This document shows, in pieces, positions 6,890 to 8,161 of a stretch of 8,161 bases of DNA; the first letter of the stretch is position 1; every line of letters begins with the position of its first letter. Under the pieces are notes generated by a model. That model was not told where the DNA came from and did not search any database. It saw nothing but the letters and a program-made list of their open reading frames with translations. The stretch covers positions 1 to 8,161 of the forward strand of contig JANXGZ010000178.1 of assembly GCA_024958995.1 (NCBI GenBank), written 5' to 3'. The stretch is from Methylococcales bacterium. Lineage in GTDB: Bacteria > Pseudomonadota > Gammaproteobacteria > Methylococcales > UBA1147. Both the position numbers and the translations under genes were made by a program.

Positions 6890-6918
6890 AAGCCTCTCCG
6901 CTGACGGGAAAACGGCTT
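6890..6918 (-). terminator. Hairpin with T-run on the minus strand, in the apaG-apaH gap
   Basis: AAGCC (6890-6894) pairs with GGCTT (6914-6918), with an inner CCG/CGG stem around a 4-base loop. Read on the minus strand the stem runs directly into seven T residues (6885-6891), the pattern of an intrinsic terminator. The same A-run contains the apaG stop codon. On the plus strand there is no T-run, so apaG-apaH transcription should pass. It may stop antisense RNA coming from the folA side. The inner mismatches make it only moderately convincing. Confidence 0.35.
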
Positions 6919-6941
6919 GGCCTTCTCTAGAAGCTTTCAAA

Positions 6942-7772
6942 ATGACCACCTACGCGATTGGAGATATCCAGGGATGTTTCGAAGAGTTGTTGTGTCTGCT
7001 CGACAAGATCCAGTTTAATCCCGGCCAAGACCGACTATGGTTTACCGGAGACCTAGTCAACAGAGGCCCTAAGTCACTGGAAACATTAAGATTTATAAAA
7101 AACCTCGGCGACTCTGCGGTCACCGTTCTTGGCAACCATGACCTTCACCTGCTGGCCTGTGCACACGGCGCAGCAATGCCTCACCGATCCGATACCTTCG
7201 ACCCAATTCTCGGTGCGGAAGACAAAAAAGAGCTCCTTGATTGGTTACTGCACCGTCCTTTATTGCATTACGATCAGGGTATCTGCTTAGTGCATGCCTC
7301 CCTGGCGCCTCAATGGGACCTCGACATCGCCATCGCTTGTGCACAGCAAGCAGAAGGTGTCTTGCGGGACAAGGAGAAAAAGGCCGAATTCTTCGATCAT
7401 ATGTACGGCGACCAGCCCGATCGCTGGAACAACGATCTGACGGGTTGGCCCAGGGTACGGTTTATCGTGAATGCTTTCACTCGCGCGAGGTTTTGTGATT
7501 ATCAGACCGGTCGTATCGATCTGAAGCACAAGGGAAGACCCGGATCGCAACCGGCCAACCTGATCCCCTGGTTCGAACACCCCGAGCGAAAAACATGCGA
7601 CCTTAGAATCGTCTTTGGCCACTGGTCTAACCTCGGCCTAAGCACCAGAAACGGCACTTATTGTCTCGATACCGGTTGTCTTTGGGGTGGGCCCCTGACC
7701 GCCCTTCGCATTGATGATGGAGAGGAAACCTTTTTTCAGATTACGGGCAAACGTAGAACCGGGCAAACGTAG
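6942..7772 (+). CDS. apaH: Bis(5'-nucleosyl)-tetraphosphatase, symmetrical (Ap4A hydrolase)
   Basis: The enzyme splits Ap4A into two ADP and, in E. coli, also removes NpnN caps from RNA 5' ends. It is a PPP-family metallophosphatase, cytosolic. All metal and phosphate motifs are present: GDIQG (7-11), GDLVNRGP (36-43), GNHD (64-67), VHAS (117-120, where E. coli has VHAG) and GHWS (226-229). DTGCLWGGPLTALR (243-256) is the family's C-terminal signature. Its 276 residues are close to the E. coli length. The last eight residues are encoded within a 16-bp tandem duplication whose second copy supplies the TAG stop, so the tail GKRRTGQT is probably recent and non-essential. AGAAG at 6929-6933 is a weak ribosome binding site before ATG 6942. 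It follows apaG and converges on folA, as in E. coli. Confidence 0.96.
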   Translation: MTTYAIGDIQGCFEELLCLLDKIQFNPGQDRLWFTGDLVNRGPKSLETLRFIKNLGDSAVTVLGNHDLHLLACAHGAAMPHRSDTFDPILGAEDKKELLDWLLHRPLLHYDQGICLVHASLAPQWDLDIAIACAQQAEGVLRDKEKKAEFFDHMYGDQPDRWNNDLTGWPRVRFIVNAFTRARFCDYQTGRIDLKHKGRPGSQPANLIPWFEHPERKTCDLRIVFGHWSNLGLSTRNGTYCLDTGCLWGGPLTALRIDDGEETFFQITGKRRTGQT

Positions 7773-7776
7773 AACC
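7745..7776. repeat. Two exact tandem copies of a 16-bp unit at the apaH stop
   Basis: GGGCAAACGTAGAACC occurs at 7745-7760 and again at 7761-7776 without a mismatch or gap. The unit length is not a multiple of three. The second copy is therefore read in another frame, and its TAG (7770-7772) ends apaH. This is seen directly in the sequence. Confidence 0.95.
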
Positions 7777-7794
7777 GGGGAAACCGGGGAAACC
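7777..7794. repeat. Two exact tandem copies of a 9-bp unit, adjoining the 16-bp repeat
   Basis: GGGGAAACC occurs at 7777-7785 and 7786-7794, directly after the 16-bp pair. It resembles a shortened form of the 16-bp unit (GGGCAAAC...ACC). The block lies just past the apaH stop in the 153-base gap to folA. The rest of that gap (7795-7925) shows a T-run at 7833-7839 and a GCCCCGGGGC palindrome at 7849-7858, but no clear terminator stem. Confidence 0.9.
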
Positions 7795-7925
7795 CGGCAA
7801 CAATCATGCCCCCCGACCTTGCGGAATAGCGTATTTTTTCATCCGTTGGCCCCGGGGCTTTTGCCGGATCCTTTCCGAATTGCGAACCGCGGGTCTTCGA
7901 TCACCCCAGCCATTCCTCCTGACCG

Positions 7926-8161
7926 TTATTCTGCAAGCACCGTTGGTTTACGCTGATACACTCTGAAACTGTATTTAAGAAAGGGTTCTGTCAATTGCTC
8001 AAAATCCTCTCTGGACTTCTCCTGCCATTGGGAAAAATCAACCGCGGGGAAATAAACATCGCCGACGCAATCCTTCTCGATCACCGTCAGATAAAGCCTT
8101 GTCGCCTTGGGTAGCAATTGCTCGTAGAAAGAGCCTCCCCCTATGACCATGATCTCATCGT
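7926..8161 (-). CDS. folA: Dihydrofolate reductase, C-terminal part (cut by the window edge)
   Basis: DHFR reduces dihydrofolate to tetrahydrofolate with NADPH, supplying one-carbon units for thymidylate, purine and methionine synthesis. The visible 77 residues begin DEIMVIGGGSFYEQLLPKAT, the family's conserved EIMVIGGG cofactor-binding stretch followed by YEQ and LPKA. Then come RLYLTVIE, GDVYFP and the closing strand YSFRVYQRK, equivalent to the end of E. coli FolA. The frame stays open through base 8161, so the methionine at 8148-8150 is internal and the true start lies outside the window. The stop is TAA at 7926-7928, and the C-terminus carries a few residues (PTVLAE) beyond the usual end. 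It converges on apaH, the same arrangement as in E. coli. Confidence 0.93.
   Translation of the reverse strand, partial: DEIMVIGGGSFYEQLLPKATRLYLTVIEKDCVGDVYFPAVDFSQWQEKSREDFEQLTEPFLKYSFRVYQRKPTVLAE

Noticed and set aside
7711..7956. A plus-strand frame running from the apaH 3' end through the gap into folA
   Set aside because: It is not an independent gene. It exists because of the 16-bp duplication and represents the read-through frame of a one-copy apaH.

Overview
The window reads as ordinary chromosomal DNA of a gammaproteobacterium. It carries seven complete housekeeping genes, one gene cut by the right edge, and a possible gene tail at the left edge. The taxonomic call rests on the protein types. 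MetG has the zinc-binding, dimeric 680-residue form. Dcd has the 188-residue form familiar from Pseudomonas and relatives. A gammaproteobacterial-type Mpl, an apaG-apaH pair and a convergent folA are also present. I cannot name a genus. I saw no insertion sequence, tRNA, rRNA, CRISPR array, phage gene or defence system.

Left region (1-2390): metG lies on the minus strand and may overlap tail-to-tail with a plus-strand gene ending at 74. A 281-base gap separates metG from the divergent apbC. It holds a perfect 8-bp inverted repeat in the presumed metG leader and plausible promoters for both directions.

Middle region (2391-4901): apbC/mrp (iron-sulfur carrier ATPase), dcd (dCTP deaminase) and a classical short-chain dehydrogenase lie head-to-tail with 9-base gaps, so they probably form one transcription unit. 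The SDR converges on mpl, which runs on the minus strand from a TTG start. Mpl recycles murein tripeptide into the peptidoglycan pathway.

Right region (6335-8161): a 174-base divergent spacer between mpl and apaG contains TATAAT hexamers on both strands, offset by two bases, and a separate extended -10 site closer to apaG. apaG and apaH (Ap4A hydrolase) follow on the plus strand. apaH converges on folA (dihydrofolate reductase), of which only the C-terminal part is in the window. The end of apaH lies inside a 16-bp tandem duplication that creates its stop codon, followed by a 9-bp tandem duplication.

Functionally the genes cover translation (metG), Fe-S cluster delivery (apbC), dUTP/dTTP and folate supply (dcd, folA), cell-wall recycling (mpl) and dinucleoside polyphosphate clearance (apaH). 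The points most worth a second look are the tandem repeats at the apaH stop, the metG leader inverted repeat, the two-way -10 element between mpl and apaG, and the apparent separation of apaGH from rsmA. I found no convincing new biological system.
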